A stretch of 64,000 nt of DNA from Cupriavidus sp. 2SB (GTDB lineage Bacteria > Pseudomonadota > Gammaproteobacteria > Burkholderiales > Burkholderiaceae). Within the stretch, counting starts at the first letter, position 1. Each line of letters starts with the position of its first letter. The position numbers were made by a program, and so were the translations under genes. The stretch is taken from contig NZ_SCMX01000009.1 in assembly GCF_005503625.1 (NCBI RefSeq), forward strand, positions 62,001 to 126,000. The letters are read 5' to 3'. Below the pieces are notes generated by a model. The model had not been told where the DNA came from. It saw nothing but the letters and a program-made list of their open reading frames with translations, and did not search any database. Positions 37,842-46,307 of this stretch are shown here, one piece after another.

Positions 37842-39038
37842 ATGAAACAACTGCAAGACGCGTATATCGTTGCGGCTACCCGTTCGCCGATTGGCAAGGC
37901 TCCCAAGGGCGCCTTCCGCAACACCCGTCCCGACGACCTGCTTGCCACCATCCTGAAGGCTGCCGTGGCACAGGTGCCGAACCTGGACCCGGCGCTGATC
38001 GAAGACGCCATTGTTGGCTGCGCGATTCCTGAAGCGCAGCAGGGCCTGAACGTGGCGCGTATCGGCGCGCTGCTGGCTGGCCTGCCGAATACGGTGGGCG
38101 GCATCACCGTGAACCGTTTCTGCGCCTCGGGCCTGTCGGCTGTGGCAATGGCGGCTGACCGCATCCGCGTGGGCGAGTCCGATGTGATGATCGCCGCAGG
38201 CGTGGAATCGATGAGCATGGTGCCGATGATGGGCAACTCGCCGTCGATGTCGCCGTCGATCTTCGAGCGCGACGAGAACGTGGGCATTGCCTACGGCATG
38301 GGCCTGACCGCCGAGAAGGTTGCCACGCAGTGGAAGGTGAGCCGCGAAGATCAGGACGCGTTCTCGCTGGCGTCGCACCAGAAAGCCATCGCCGCGCAAC
38401 AGGCTGGCGAGTTCAACGACGAGATCACGCCGATCGAAGTCGTCGAGAAATTCCCGGATCTGGCTTCGGGCCAGGTGGGTGTGAAGACACGCACGGTATC
38501 GCTCGACGAAGGTCCGCGTCCCGACACGTCGGTGGAAGGACTGGGCAAGCTGCGTGCGGTGTTCGCCAACAAGGGCAGCGTCACGGCTGGCAACAGCTCG
38601 CAGACATCGGATGGTGCTGGCGCGCTGATCCTGGTTTCCGAGAAGATCCTCAAGCAGTTCAACCTCGTGCCGCTGGCCCGCTTCGTATCGTTCGCGGTGC
38701 GTGGTGTGCCGCCGGAGATCATGGGGATTGGTCCGAAGGCTGCGATTCCTGCGGCACTGAAGGCCGGTGGCCTGACGCAGGACCAGATCGAGTGGATCGA
38801 ACTGAACGAGGCATTCGCTGCGCAGTCGCTGGCAGTGATGCGTGACCTGGAACTCGATCCGTCGCGCGTGAACCGTATGGGCGGTGCGATTGCGTTGGGC
38901 CATCCGCTGGGTGCCACCGGTGCAATCCGTTCGGCCACCGTAGTGCACGCGCTGCGTCGCCACAACCTCAAGTACGGCATGGTGACCATGTGCGTCGGTA
39001 CGGGCATGGGCGCAGCCGGAATCTTCGAGCGCGTTTAA
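37842..39038 (+). CDS. fadA: Acetyl-CoA C-acyltransferase (thiolase)
   Basis: 398-residue thiolase that cleaves 3-ketoacyl-CoA. The acylated Cys is C94 in NRFCASGLSAVAMA. The other active-site blocks are NEAFAAQSLAVM, GGAIALGHPLGATGA and CVGTGMGAAGIF. It starts 23 bp after the fadN-like gene; the frame is open further upstream but lies inside that gene. The order dehydrogenase, HAD/ECH fusion, thiolase carries all four activities of one beta-oxidation cycle. Confidence 0.96.
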   Translation: MKQLQDAYIVAATRSPIGKAPKGAFRNTRPDDLLATILKAAVAQVPNLDPALIEDAIVGCAIPEAQQGLNVARIGALLAGLPNTVGGITVNRFCASGLSAVAMAADRIRVGESDVMIAAGVESMSMVPMMGNSPSMSPSIFERDENVGIAYGMGLTAEKVATQWKVSREDQDAFSLASHQKAIAAQQAGEFNDEITPIEVVEKFPDLASGQVGVKTRTVSLDEGPRPDTSVEGLGKLRAVFANKGSVTAGNSSQTSDGAGALILVSEKILKQFNLVPLARFVSFAVRGVPPEIMGIGPKAAIPAALKAGGLTQDQIEWIELNEAFAAQSLAVMRDLELDPSRVNRMGGAIALGHPLGATGAIRSATVVHALRRHNLKYGMVTMCVGTGMGAAGIFERV

Positions 39039-39048
39039 ACGCGCCAGT

Positions 39049-39083
39049 GGGGCGAATCTCAAGGCAGTGATGAGATTCGCCCC
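39049..39083 (+). other. Strong intergenic hairpin after the thiolase gene
   Basis: Perfect 12-bp inverted repeat GGGGCGAATCTC / GAGATTCGCCCC with an 11-nt loop, starting 11 bp after the fadA stop. There is no T run, so it is more likely an mRNA-protecting or attenuating structure between fadA and degV than a simple terminator. Confidence 0.75.
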
Positions 39084-39162
39084 TACCTTCGATCAGATGA
39101 AGAAATGTATGGACACGAAGATGCCAACACGTTGACGCACTGACCCGGAGGAACATAACAAT

Positions 39163-40119
39163 ATGCAGGAGACAGCCATTCTGGCCGACGCGGCATGCGA
39201 CATGCCGCGCGCGATGATGGACGCGCTTGGCGTCCGCACCATTCCCTTTCGCATCCGCGCGGGGGATCAGTTCATCGCCGATACGCGCGATGAAGTTGCA
39301 CTGCCCGATCTGTATCGGCAATATCTGGTCGGCAAGCAGGACCACTATGCCGAATCCATTCCGCTGCTCGAACGCGAGCTTGAAGACCATTTGCTGCGCA
39401 ATGTGGTGGCCGGTTGCGATCGCGCGATCCTGCTGACGATTGCGAGCAGCCGCAGCAAGTTTTACGCAAACGCCAATGGCGCCGTGGTGGGTACTGTGGC
39501 GCGCAGTTTCAAGCTGCGCAAGGACGCGGGCCGCAGCGGGCTGTTCGACCTGACCGTGATCGATACCGGCGCCATCGGGCCGGGACAGGCGTTGATCGTG
39601 CGCGAGGCCGCGCGCATGCTGGCCGAGGGCGCGAGTGCCGCCGCCGTGGTGGATGCGGTGGAGAATCGATTGCGCGATGCCGCGCACATGTTCCTGATCC
39701 CGAACGAACTGCTGTACATGTACACGCGCGCCAAGCTGAAGGGCGAGAACAGCATCACGTGGGGCCGCTACATGCTCGGCAGCGCGTTCAATATCCGGCC
39801 CGTGATCCATATGCATCGCGGCGAGACCGATGCCATTGCCAAGGTGCGCGGCTCCGAGGATGGCATTCGCCGCCTGCTGGGCCATGTGGAAGCCTGCATC
39901 CGCGCCGGTGCCTTGCTGACGCCGGCGGTAGGTGCCGCGTATGCGGGCGATATCGACGAGGTGGAGTCGTGGCCCGCGTGGCAATCGCTGGCCAATACTG
40001 CCAAACGACATGGCGTGGAGCTGATGCTCGCGCCGATGAGTCTGACTGTTGCGCTCAATGTGGGCGCCGGCGCGTTCGGACTCAGTTATCTTTCCGACAT
40101 GCCGCCACCGTTTGTGTGA
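39163..40119 (+). CDS. DegV family (fatty-acid-binding) protein
   Basis: 318-residue DegV/FakB-like protein. The family binds a fatty acid between two domains and, in Gram-positives, presents it to the kinase FakA. Here ILADAACDMPRAMMDALGVRTIPF starts the fold, VIDTGAIGPGQALIVREAARML is the middle motif, and GRYMLGSAFNIRPVIH is the conserved core. GGAGG lies about 11 nt before the ATG. No FakA homologue is seen. Its position between thiolase and enoyl-CoA hydratase suggests it handles fatty acids that enter beta-oxidation. Confidence 0.9.
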   Translation: MQETAILADAACDMPRAMMDALGVRTIPFRIRAGDQFIADTRDEVALPDLYRQYLVGKQDHYAESIPLLERELEDHLLRNVVAGCDRAILLTIASSRSKFYANANGAVVGTVARSFKLRKDAGRSGLFDLTVIDTGAIGPGQALIVREAARMLAEGASAAAVVDAVENRLRDAAHMFLIPNELLYMYTRAKLKGENSITWGRYMLGSAFNIRPVIHMHRGETDAIAKVRGSEDGIRRLLGHVEACIRAGALLTPAVGAAYAGDIDEVESWPAWQSLANTAKRHGVELMLAPMSLTVALNVGAGAFGLSYLSDMPPPFV

Positions 40120-40154
40120 GCGGCGCAACCTGATACCGACGAGACGAGGAAGAC

Positions 40155-40931
40155 ATGAGCATTGCCACCCGCATCGAACAGGGCGTCCTGACCATTGGTT
40201 TCGACCGCATCGACAAGAAGAACGCGATCACGGCCGCGATGTACCAGACCATGGCCGACGCGCTGCGCGCCGCCGAGACCGACAACGCCGTGCGCGTGAT
40301 CGTGATCGAAGGCAAGCCGGAGATCTTCACGGCCGGCAACGACCTCGAAGACTTCATGAAACGCCCGCCGACCCACGGCGAAGGCGGCGCACCCGCACCG
40401 GTGTTCCAGTTCCTGCACGCCATCAGCCACGCCACCAAGCCGGTGGTGGCATCGGTCAGCGGCGCGGCAGTGGGCATCGGCACCACGCTGCTGCTGCATT
40501 GCGATCTGGTCTATGCATCGGAGACGGCCAAGCTGTCGCTGCCGTTCGCGCAACTGGGCCTGTGCCCGGAAGCCGCATCGAGCCTGCTGCTGCCGCGTTT
40601 GCTGGGTTACCAGCGCGCCGCCGAAAAGCTGCTGCTGGGCGAGGCATTCAGCGCGCAGGAAGCGCATGCCATCGGACTCGTCACGAAGGTGTTGCCGGTT
40701 GCCGAGCTGTCGGACTATGTGCGCCAGCAAGCGGGCAAGCTCGCCGCGCTGCCTGCATCGTCGCTGCGTGAGACCAAGCGGCTGATGAAGGGCGACGACG
40801 TACCGGCTGTCGAGAAGAAAATGAACGAGGAAGGCGAGGTGTTCCGCCGCATGCTGCTGGCACCGGAAGCCAAGGAAGCATTCACGGCATTCTTCGAGAA
40901 GAGGAAGCCGGATTTTTCGAAGTTTGATTGA
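40155..40931 (+). CDS. Enoyl-CoA hydratase/isomerase family protein
   Basis: 258-residue crotonase-fold enzyme. The oxyanion-hole segments are FTAGNDLEDFMKRPP (about 57-71) and SGAAVGIGTTLLLHCDLVYAS (about 98-118). The reaction (hydratase or double-bond isomerase) is not certain from sequence. It follows degV by 35 bp with a GAGGA ribosome site and is the last gene of the fatty-acid cluster. Copy 7 of the palindromic repeat separates it from the convergent thioesterase gene. Confidence 0.93.
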   Translation: MSIATRIEQGVLTIGFDRIDKKNAITAAMYQTMADALRAAETDNAVRVIVIEGKPEIFTAGNDLEDFMKRPPTHGEGGAPAPVFQFLHAISHATKPVVASVSGAAVGIGTTLLLHCDLVYASETAKLSLPFAQLGLCPEAASSLLLPRLLGYQRAAEKLLLGEAFSAQEAHAIGLVTKVLPVAELSDYVRQQAGKLAALPASSLRETKRLMKGDDVPAVEKKMNEEGEVFRRMLLAPEAKEAFTAFFEKRKPDFSKFD

Positions 40932-40960
40932 GGCGGTTTGAAACTACCGCTCGGCGTTCG

Positions 40961-40987
40961 CCCCTCTCCCGCCTTGCGGGAGAGGGG
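40961..40987. repeat. GC-rich palindromic repeat, copy 7
   Basis: CCCCTCTCCCGC, CTT, GCGGGAGAGGGG in the 73-bp gap between the convergent enoyl-CoA hydratase and thioesterase genes. It could act as a hairpin for both transcripts. Confidence 0.85.
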
Positions 40988-41004
40988 AACAAATCAATCC
41001 CACC

Positions 41005-41448
41005 TCAAGCCGTAGGCAACACCCGCGGCATCCGGCTCTCATCCGTTGCCACATACGTCAGCGTGGCTTCCGTCACCTTGACGATCTCATGGCTGTGGCG
41101 CATGCGTTGCGCGTAGACGGCCACTTCCACCGTGATCGATGTGCGGCCGGTCTTGACCACGTCGGCGTAGAAGCTGACCAGATCGCCCACGAACACGGGG
41201 TGCTTGAACAGGAACGAGTTGACGGCCACCGTGGCCACGCGGCCCTGGGCACGTTCGACGGCGGGAATCGAACCGGCGATATCGACCTGCGCCATGATCC
41301 AGCCGCCGAACACGTCGCCGTGCACATTGGCATCGGCGGGCATGGGGACGACGCGCAGAGCGGGGTTCTTGCCGGCGGGCAATTCGGAGATGGGGGCGGA
41401 TGTGGACATGTCGGCGATGGCGGAAAGCGGGAAGTACGGCGAATTCAT
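41005..41448 (-). CDS. Acyl-CoA thioesterase, hotdog fold (YciA-like)
   Basis: 147-residue hotdog-fold thioesterase that hydrolyses acyl-CoA to free acid and CoA. NVHGDVFGGWIMAQVDIAGS is the catalytic helix region with the conserved Asp, and RVATVAVNSFLFKHPVFVGDLV the following strand. The start is uncertain: the ATG at 41448 (147 residues) or at 41409 (134 residues); neither has a good ribosome site. It sits next to a beta-oxidation cluster on the opposite strand and is divergent from the ATM1-type gene. Confidence 0.9.
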   Translation of the reverse strand: MNSPYFPLSAIADMSTSAPISELPAGKNPALRVVPMPADANVHGDVFGGWIMAQVDIAGSIPAVERAQGRVATVAVNSFLFKHPVFVGDLVSFYADVVKTGRTSITVEVAVYAQRMRHSHEIVKVTEATLTYVATDESRMPRVLPTA

Positions 41449-41520
41449 GAGGCAGTGACGATGAACTGCCGGACCTGACGATCTCTGCGACAATCGCGGC
41501 ATTGGCCTGAATTCTAACGT

Positions 41521-43413
41521 ATGCGCCGCTATTCCACGACCGCCGAGCCCGCCCCCGCCGAGCCGGCAAACTCCCTGTTCAAGGGCGCTGGCGCGCCCCG
41601 CAGCGACTGGCAGACCGTTCGCAACCTGCTGCCTTACGTCTGGCACTACAAGTGGCGAGTGATCCTGGCGCTGACCTGCCTGGTTGCCGCCAAGGTTGCC
41701 AACCTCGGCGTGCCCGTGTTGATGAAGAAGCTCGTCGATACGATGAACATCGCGCCGGGCAACGCCACGGCGCTGCTCGTGGTGCCCGCCGGGCTGATCG
41801 TCGCGTACGGCATGCTGCGTCTCTCCGGCACGTTGTTCACCGAGTTGCGCGAGATCCTCTTTGCCAAGGTCACGCAGAGCGCGGTGCGCGAAATCGCGTT
41901 GCAGGTGTTCCGCCATCTGCATGCGCTGTCGCTGCGATTCCACCTGGACCGGCAGACGGGCGGCATGAGCCGCGATATCGAGCGCGGCACGCGCGGCATC
42001 CAGTCGCTGATCTCGTACTCGCTGTACAGCATCCTGCCCACGCTGGTGGAGATGTCGCTGGTCATCGGCTTTCTGCTGCTGCACTACGACATCTGGTTCG
42101 CGGCGATTACGCTGTGCGCGCTGGTGGCGTATATCGCGTTCACGATCATCGTGACCGAGTGGCGCACGCACTTCCGCCGCAAGATGAACGAGCTGGACTC
42201 GCGCGCCAACCAGAAGGCCATCGATTCGCTGCTGAACTTTGAAACCGTCAAATACTTCGGTAACGAGGAATACGAGGCGCGCCGCTACGACGAAAACCTG
42301 CGCACGTATCGCACGGCCGCCATCCGCTCGCAGAACTCGCTGTCGCTGCTGAATTTCGGTCAGCAGACGATCATCGCCGTCGGGCTGATCCTGATCCTGT
42401 GGCGTGCCACGGTGGGCGTGGCGGCGGGCAAGCTGACGCTGGGCGACCTCGTGCTGGTCAACACGTTGATGATCCAGCTTTATATCCCGCTGAATTTCCT
42501 TGGTGTGATCTATCGCGAAATCAAGCAGGCCACCACCGACATGGATCGCATGTTCGTGCTGCTGGGTACGAACCAGGAAGTGGCCGATGCCCCCGGTGCC
42601 GCACCGCTGCGCGTGGACGGTGCGGAAGTGCGCTTCCGCCATGTGGGGTTTGGCTACGAGTCGAACCGCACGATTCTCGACGATGTGGATTTCACGATTG
42701 CCGCGGGCACCACCACGGCGGTGGTCGGGCACAGTGGCTCGGGCAAGTCCACGCTGGCGCGGCTGCTGTTCCGCTTCTATGACGTGAGTCGGGGTGGGAT
42801 CGAGATCGATGGGCAGGATACCCGCAAGGTCACGCAAGCGAGCCTGCGCGCATCGATCGGCATCGTGCCGCAAGACACCGTGCTGTTCAACGACAGCATC
42901 TACTACAACATTGCCTATGGCCGGCCCGAAGCCACGCGCGACGAGGTAATCGAGGCCGCGCGCGCCGCGCAGATCGATCATTTCATCAGCGAGTTGCCGC
43001 AGGGGTACGACACACCTGTGGGCGAGCGTGGGCTCAAGCTGTCCGGTGGCGAGAAGCAACGCGTGGCCATCGCGCGCACGCTGCTCAAGAATCCGCCGAT
43101 CCTGGTGTTCGACGAAGCCACCTCGGCGCTGGATTCGCGCACCGAACAGGCCATCCAGTCCGAACTGATGCGCCTGGCGCAGAACCGCACCACGCTGCTG
43201 ATCGCGCATCGGTTGTCGACGGTGGTGCATGCCGATCAGATCCTGGTGATGGATCATGGCCGCATCGTCGAGCGCGGCACGCACGCCGAACTGATGCGCG
43301 CCAATGGCCGCTATGCAGGCATGTGGCAGATCCAGGCGCGTAATGCCGCGCAGGGTGTGCCCGATGCCGATGCGCTCGCCATCGACGCAGGCGACGAGAC
43401 GCAGGACGCCTGA
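41521..43413 (+). CDS. ATM1-type ABC exporter, fused membrane and ATPase domains
   Basis: 630-residue ABC half-transporter of the HMT1/ATM1 (ABCB7-like) type, which exports glutathione-linked or metal-related compounds. Six membrane helices lie at about 45-340 (LLPYVWHYKWRVILALTCL, KYFGNEEYEARRY is the conserved coupling segment). The ATPase domain has Walker A GHSGSGKST near 403, LSGGEKQRVAIARTLL near 506, and VFDEATSALDSRTE. The cargo here is not known. It starts 72 bp from the divergent thioesterase. Confidence 0.93.
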   Translation: MRRYSTTAEPAPAEPANSLFKGAGAPRSDWQTVRNLLPYVWHYKWRVILALTCLVAAKVANLGVPVLMKKLVDTMNIAPGNATALLVVPAGLIVAYGMLRLSGTLFTELREILFAKVTQSAVREIALQVFRHLHALSLRFHLDRQTGGMSRDIERGTRGIQSLISYSLYSILPTLVEMSLVIGFLLLHYDIWFAAITLCALVAYIAFTIIVTEWRTHFRRKMNELDSRANQKAIDSLLNFETVKYFGNEEYEARRYDENLRTYRTAAIRSQNSLSLLNFGQQTIIAVGLILILWRATVGVAAGKLTLGDLVLVNTLMIQLYIPLNFLGVIYREIKQATTDMDRMFVLLGTNQEVADAPGAAPLRVDGAEVRFRHVGFGYESNRTILDDVDFTIAAGTTTAVVGHSGSGKSTLARLLFRFYDVSRGGIEIDGQDTRKVTQASLRASIGIVPQDTVLFNDSIYYNIAYGRPEATRDEVIEAARAAQIDHFISELPQGYDTPVGERGLKLSGGEKQRVAIARTLLKNPPILVFDEATSALDSRTEQAIQSELMRLAQNRTTLLIAHRLSTVVHADQILVMDHGRIVERGTHAELMRANGRYAGMWQIQARNAAQGVPDADALAIDAGDETQDA

Positions 43414-43429
43414 CGTTTCTCTGAAGCGC

Positions 43430-43461
43430 GCCGTCATCGATTGTCGACAATCGATGACGGC
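43430..43461. promoter_or_regulatory. 32-bp perfect palindrome upstream of the NitT/TauT operon
   Basis: Each 16-nt arm reads GCCGTCATCGATTGTC; the centre is TTGTCGACAA. It begins 16 bp after the ATM1-gene stop, has no T run, and lies about 120-150 bp upstream of the predicted sigma-54 start, a normal enhancer position. The TTGTCGACAA core also fits GntR/FadR-type operators (TNGTNNNACNA). Confidence 0.85.
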
Positions 43462-43553
43462 AACCTGCGCGTACAGATGCGTGCGCACAATCATGGGTCG
43501 TCAATGCACCGCGCCCATGCATCGCGCCGGTGCGGCATGCCCCCTGCAAAGGC

Positions 43554-43569
43554 TGGCACGACCCTTGCA
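43554..43569 (+). promoter_or_regulatory. Sigma-54 (RpoN) promoter of the NitT/TauT operon
   Basis: TGGCACG-ACCC-TTGCA matches the -24/-12 consensus TGGCACG-N4-TTGCW at every defined base, with the proper GG-N10-GC spacing. Transcription would start near 43580, leaving a leader of about 29 nt to the ATG at 43609. An imperfect inverted repeat (GCACCG at 43506 and CGGTGC at 43528) lies in between. Confidence 0.85.
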
Positions 43570-43608
43570 AAAAGCACCCTCCAGATAGATAAAAACTGGA
43601 GAAGGTCC

Positions 43609-44667
43609 ATGCTGCAATTCGCTCTGCGTCGCCAATTTCTGAAACTGTGCACCACGGCAGGCACCGCGATGGTGCTGTCGACACTCTGCGTGGGCACCGC
43701 GCAGGCGCAAGCCGCGACGAAAGTCCGCTTCCAGCTCGACTGGCGTTTCGAAGGTCCGGCCGCACTGTTCCTGCTCGGCGAGCAGAAGGGCTACTTCAAG
43801 AACGAGAAGCTCGATGTGTCGATCGACGCGGGCAACGGCTCGGGCAATGTGGTCAACCGCGTGGCATCGGGCACGTATGACATGGGCTTTGCCGACCTGG
43901 CTTCGGTGATGGAGTTCTACGGCAACAACCCCGATGCCAAGAACAAGCCAGTGGCCGTGATGATGGTCTACAACAACACGCCCGCCGCCGTGCTGGCGCT
44001 GAAGAAGTCGGGCATCAAGGCGCCGAAGGACCTGACGGGCAAGAAGCTCGGTGCGCCGGTGTTCGACGCGGGCCGTCGTGCCTTCCCGATCTTCGCCAAG
44101 GCCAACGGCCTGCAGGCGGCATCGTTCAACTGGCAGGCGATGGACCCCACGCTGCGCGAAACGATGCTGACGCGTGGCGATCTCGATGCCATCACCGGTT
44201 TCTCTTTCACGTCGATCCTGAACCTGAACGCGCGTGGCGTGAAGGATGAGGACATCGTGGTGCTGCCGTATCCGCAGTTCGGCGTGAAGCTCTACGGCAA
44301 CGCGATCATCGCATCGGAACAGTTCCTGAAGAGCAACCCCGAAGCGGTCAAGGCATTCCTGCGCGCCTTTGCGAAATCGGCCAAGGACGTGATCGCGCAT
44401 CCGGAAGAAGGCATCAAGGCCGTGAAGGCGCGTGACGGCATCATCGACGAGAAGCTGGAGGTCAAGCGCCTGAAGTTGGCGCTCGACAGCGTGGTGAAGT
44501 CGCCGGATGCCAAGGCCGAGGGCTTTGGCCGCGTGAACAAGCCGCGCCTGTCGCTGATGGCTTCGCAGGTGGCCGATGCCTTCGGCACCAAGGGCCGTAT
44601 CAATCCCGATACGCTGTGGACCGACGCCTATCTGCCGTCTGCCGCCGAACTGGACGTGCTGCGATGA
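43609..44667 (+). CDS. NitT/TauT ABC transporter, substrate-binding protein
   Basis: 352-residue periplasmic solute-binding protein of the SsuA/TauA/ThiY-like family. A twin-arginine signal is visible (RRQFLK at 7-12, then a hydrophobic stretch ending AQAQA near 35), so it may be exported folded. KVRFQLDWRFEGPAALFLLGEQKGYF is typical for NMT1/THI5-like binding domains, seen in pyrimidine-precursor, sulfonate and nitrate systems. The ligand is not known. GGAGAAGG precedes the ATG. It is first in a three-gene operon under a sigma-54 promoter, which favours a nitrogen-containing ligand. Confidence 0.92.
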   Translation: MLQFALRRQFLKLCTTAGTAMVLSTLCVGTAQAQAATKVRFQLDWRFEGPAALFLLGEQKGYFKNEKLDVSIDAGNGSGNVVNRVASGTYDMGFADLASVMEFYGNNPDAKNKPVAVMMVYNNTPAAVLALKKSGIKAPKDLTGKKLGAPVFDAGRRAFPIFAKANGLQAASFNWQAMDPTLRETMLTRGDLDAITGFSFTSILNLNARGVKDEDIVVLPYPQFGVKLYGNAIIASEQFLKSNPEAVKAFLRAFAKSAKDVIAHPEEGIKAVKARDGIIDEKLEVKRLKLALDSVVKSPDAKAEGFGRVNKPRLSLMASQVADAFGTKGRINPDTLWTDAYLPSAAELDVLR

Positions 44668-45521
44668 TGGCAAGAGAAGCACTGATGCCCGCCTCGGGCG
44701 GGTCACCGGCCGATGCGGGTGGCGGCCAGCCATTCGTCGATTTCAATCGCGTATGGCTGGCCTATGACGATGAACTCGCGCGTCGCGGCGAGTTCGCAGT
44801 CGAGGATATTTCGCTGCAGGCTGCAGAAGGTGAATTCATCGCCATCGTGGGACCCTCGGGCTGCGGCAAGTCCACGTTCATGAAGCTCGCTACCGGCTTG
44901 CGCCAGCCGACGCGCGGCGTGGTCAGCATCAATGGCACCAAGGTCACTGGCCCGCTCAAGCAGGTGGGCATGGCATTCCAGGCGCCCACGCTGCTGCCGT
45001 GGCGCACCACGCTCGACAACGTGATGCTGCCGCTGGAGATCGTCGAGCCGTATCGATCCACCATGCGCAAGAAGCGCGACGAGTACGTGGAACGTGCGCG
45101 CATGCTGCTGAAGACCGTGGGCCTGTCCGGCTACGAGGACAAGTATCCGTGGCAACTGTCAGGTGGCATGCAGCAACGCGCATCGATCTGCCGCGCGCTG
45201 ATTCACGAGCCGCGCATGCTGCTGCTCGATGAACCGTTCGGTGCGCTAGATGCCTTCACGCGAGAAGAGCTGTGGTGCGTGCTGCGCGATCTCTGGCAGG
45301 CGCAGCGCTTCAACGTGATTCTCGTCACGCACGATCTGCGCGAGGCCGTGTTCCTGGCCGATACCGTCTACGTGATGAGCCCGCGTCCGGGCCGTATTCT
45401 GCTGCGCCGCGAGATCGACCTGCCGCGTCCGCGTCCGCTCGACATCACCTACACCGAACCCTTTGCCGAACGCGTGCATGAACTGCGCGAGAAGATCGGG
45501 CATAACCGGGGACAACACTGA
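44664..45521 (+). CDS. NitT/TauT ABC transporter, ATP-binding protein
   Basis: 285-residue ATPase that powers the uptake system. Walker A is GPSGCGKST, the Q-loop AFQAPTLLPWRTTLDNV, the signature LSGGMQQRASICRAL, and Walker B MLLLDEPFGALD. The ATG at 44664 overlaps the binding-protein stop (ATGATG, so the next codon is a second possible start); a further ATG at 44685 is also possible. The first 20 residues are extra compared with most relatives. The permease gene follows after 2 bp. Confidence 0.93.
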   Translation: MMAREALMPASGGSPADAGGGQPFVDFNRVWLAYDDELARRGEFAVEDISLQAAEGEFIAIVGPSGCGKSTFMKLATGLRQPTRGVVSINGTKVTGPLKQVGMAFQAPTLLPWRTTLDNVMLPLEIVEPYRSTMRKKRDEYVERARMLLKTVGLSGYEDKYPWQLSGGMQQRASICRALIHEPRMLLLDEPFGALDAFTREELWCVLRDLWQAQRFNVILVTHDLREAVFLADTVYVMSPRPGRILLRREIDLPRPRPLDITYTEPFAERVHELREKIGHNRGQH

Positions 45522-45523
45522 TC

Positions 45524-46297
45524 ATGGCGACGATGTCCTCTCTTCAGGCCAGGCGCGTGCAGCGCGTGGCCCCGTGGATTCTGCTGGGTACGTTCCTGCT
45601 GTTGTGGCAGGGGGCATGCCTCATCTTCAACGTCTCGGACTTCATCCTGCCGAGCCCGTCGGCCATCGTGGCTTCGCTGGGCGAGTACGGCGGCGTGATC
45701 GCCACGCATGCATGGCGCACGTTCTGGACGACCATGGTGGGCTTCGGCCTCGCCATCGTCGTAGGCGTACTGCTGGGCATGCTGCTCGGATCGTCGCGGC
45801 TCGCTTACGCGGCCACGTATCCGCTGATGACGGCGTTCAATGCATTGCCGAAAGCCGCATTCGTGCCGATCCTCGTGGTGTGGCTCGGCCTCGGTGCCGG
45901 TCCCGCGATCATCACGGCGTTCCTGATCTCGTTCTTCCCGATCATGGTGAACATTGCCACGGGTCTCGCCACGCTCGAACCGGAACTTGAAGACGTGCTG
46001 CGCGTGCTGGGTGCCAAGCGTCGCGATGTGCTGATCAAGGTGGGTCTGCCCCGCGCGATGCCGTTCTTCTTCGCCTCGCTCAAGGTGGCGATCACGCTGG
46101 CCTTCGTCGGCACGACCGTTTCGGAAATGAGCGCGGCGAACGAAGGCATCGGCTACCTGCTGGTATCGGCCGGCTCCGCGATGAAAATGCCACTGGCGTT
46201 TGCCGGCCTCGTCGTGATCGCGGTGATGGCGATGCTGATGTACGAACTGTTCGCCGTGCTCGAAAAACGCATGACGAGCTGGGCCCATCGTGGATAG
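45524..46297 (+). CDS. NitT/TauT ABC transporter, permease
   Basis: 257-residue inner-membrane permease of the BPD_transp_1 (SsuC/TauC) type with about six membrane segments. The EAA-like coupling loop is EPELEDVLRVLGAKRRDVLIKVGLP. LPSPSAIVASL near the start is typical of the NitT/TauT permeases. It starts 2 bp after the ATPase gene and ends 10 bp before the convergent lrp gene; no terminator is visible in that gap. Confidence 0.93.
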   Translation: MATMSSLQARRVQRVAPWILLGTFLLLWQGACLIFNVSDFILPSPSAIVASLGEYGGVIATHAWRTFWTTMVGFGLAIVVGVLLGMLLGSSRLAYAATYPLMTAFNALPKAAFVPILVVWLGLGAGPAIITAFLISFFPIMVNIATGLATLEPELEDVLRVLGAKRRDVLIKVGLPRAMPFFFASLKVAITLAFVGTTVSEMSAANEGIGYLLVSAGSAMKMPLAFAGLVVIAVMAMLMYELFAVLEKRMTSWAHRG

Positions 46298-46307
46298 CCG
46301 TGGTTGA

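Noticed and set aside
43430-43461. The 32-bp palindrome as a terminator for the ATM1-type gene
   Set aside because: No T run follows, the symmetry is perfect to the centre with no loop, and a consensus sigma-54 promoter lies at the matching distance downstream. A regulatory site fits better.
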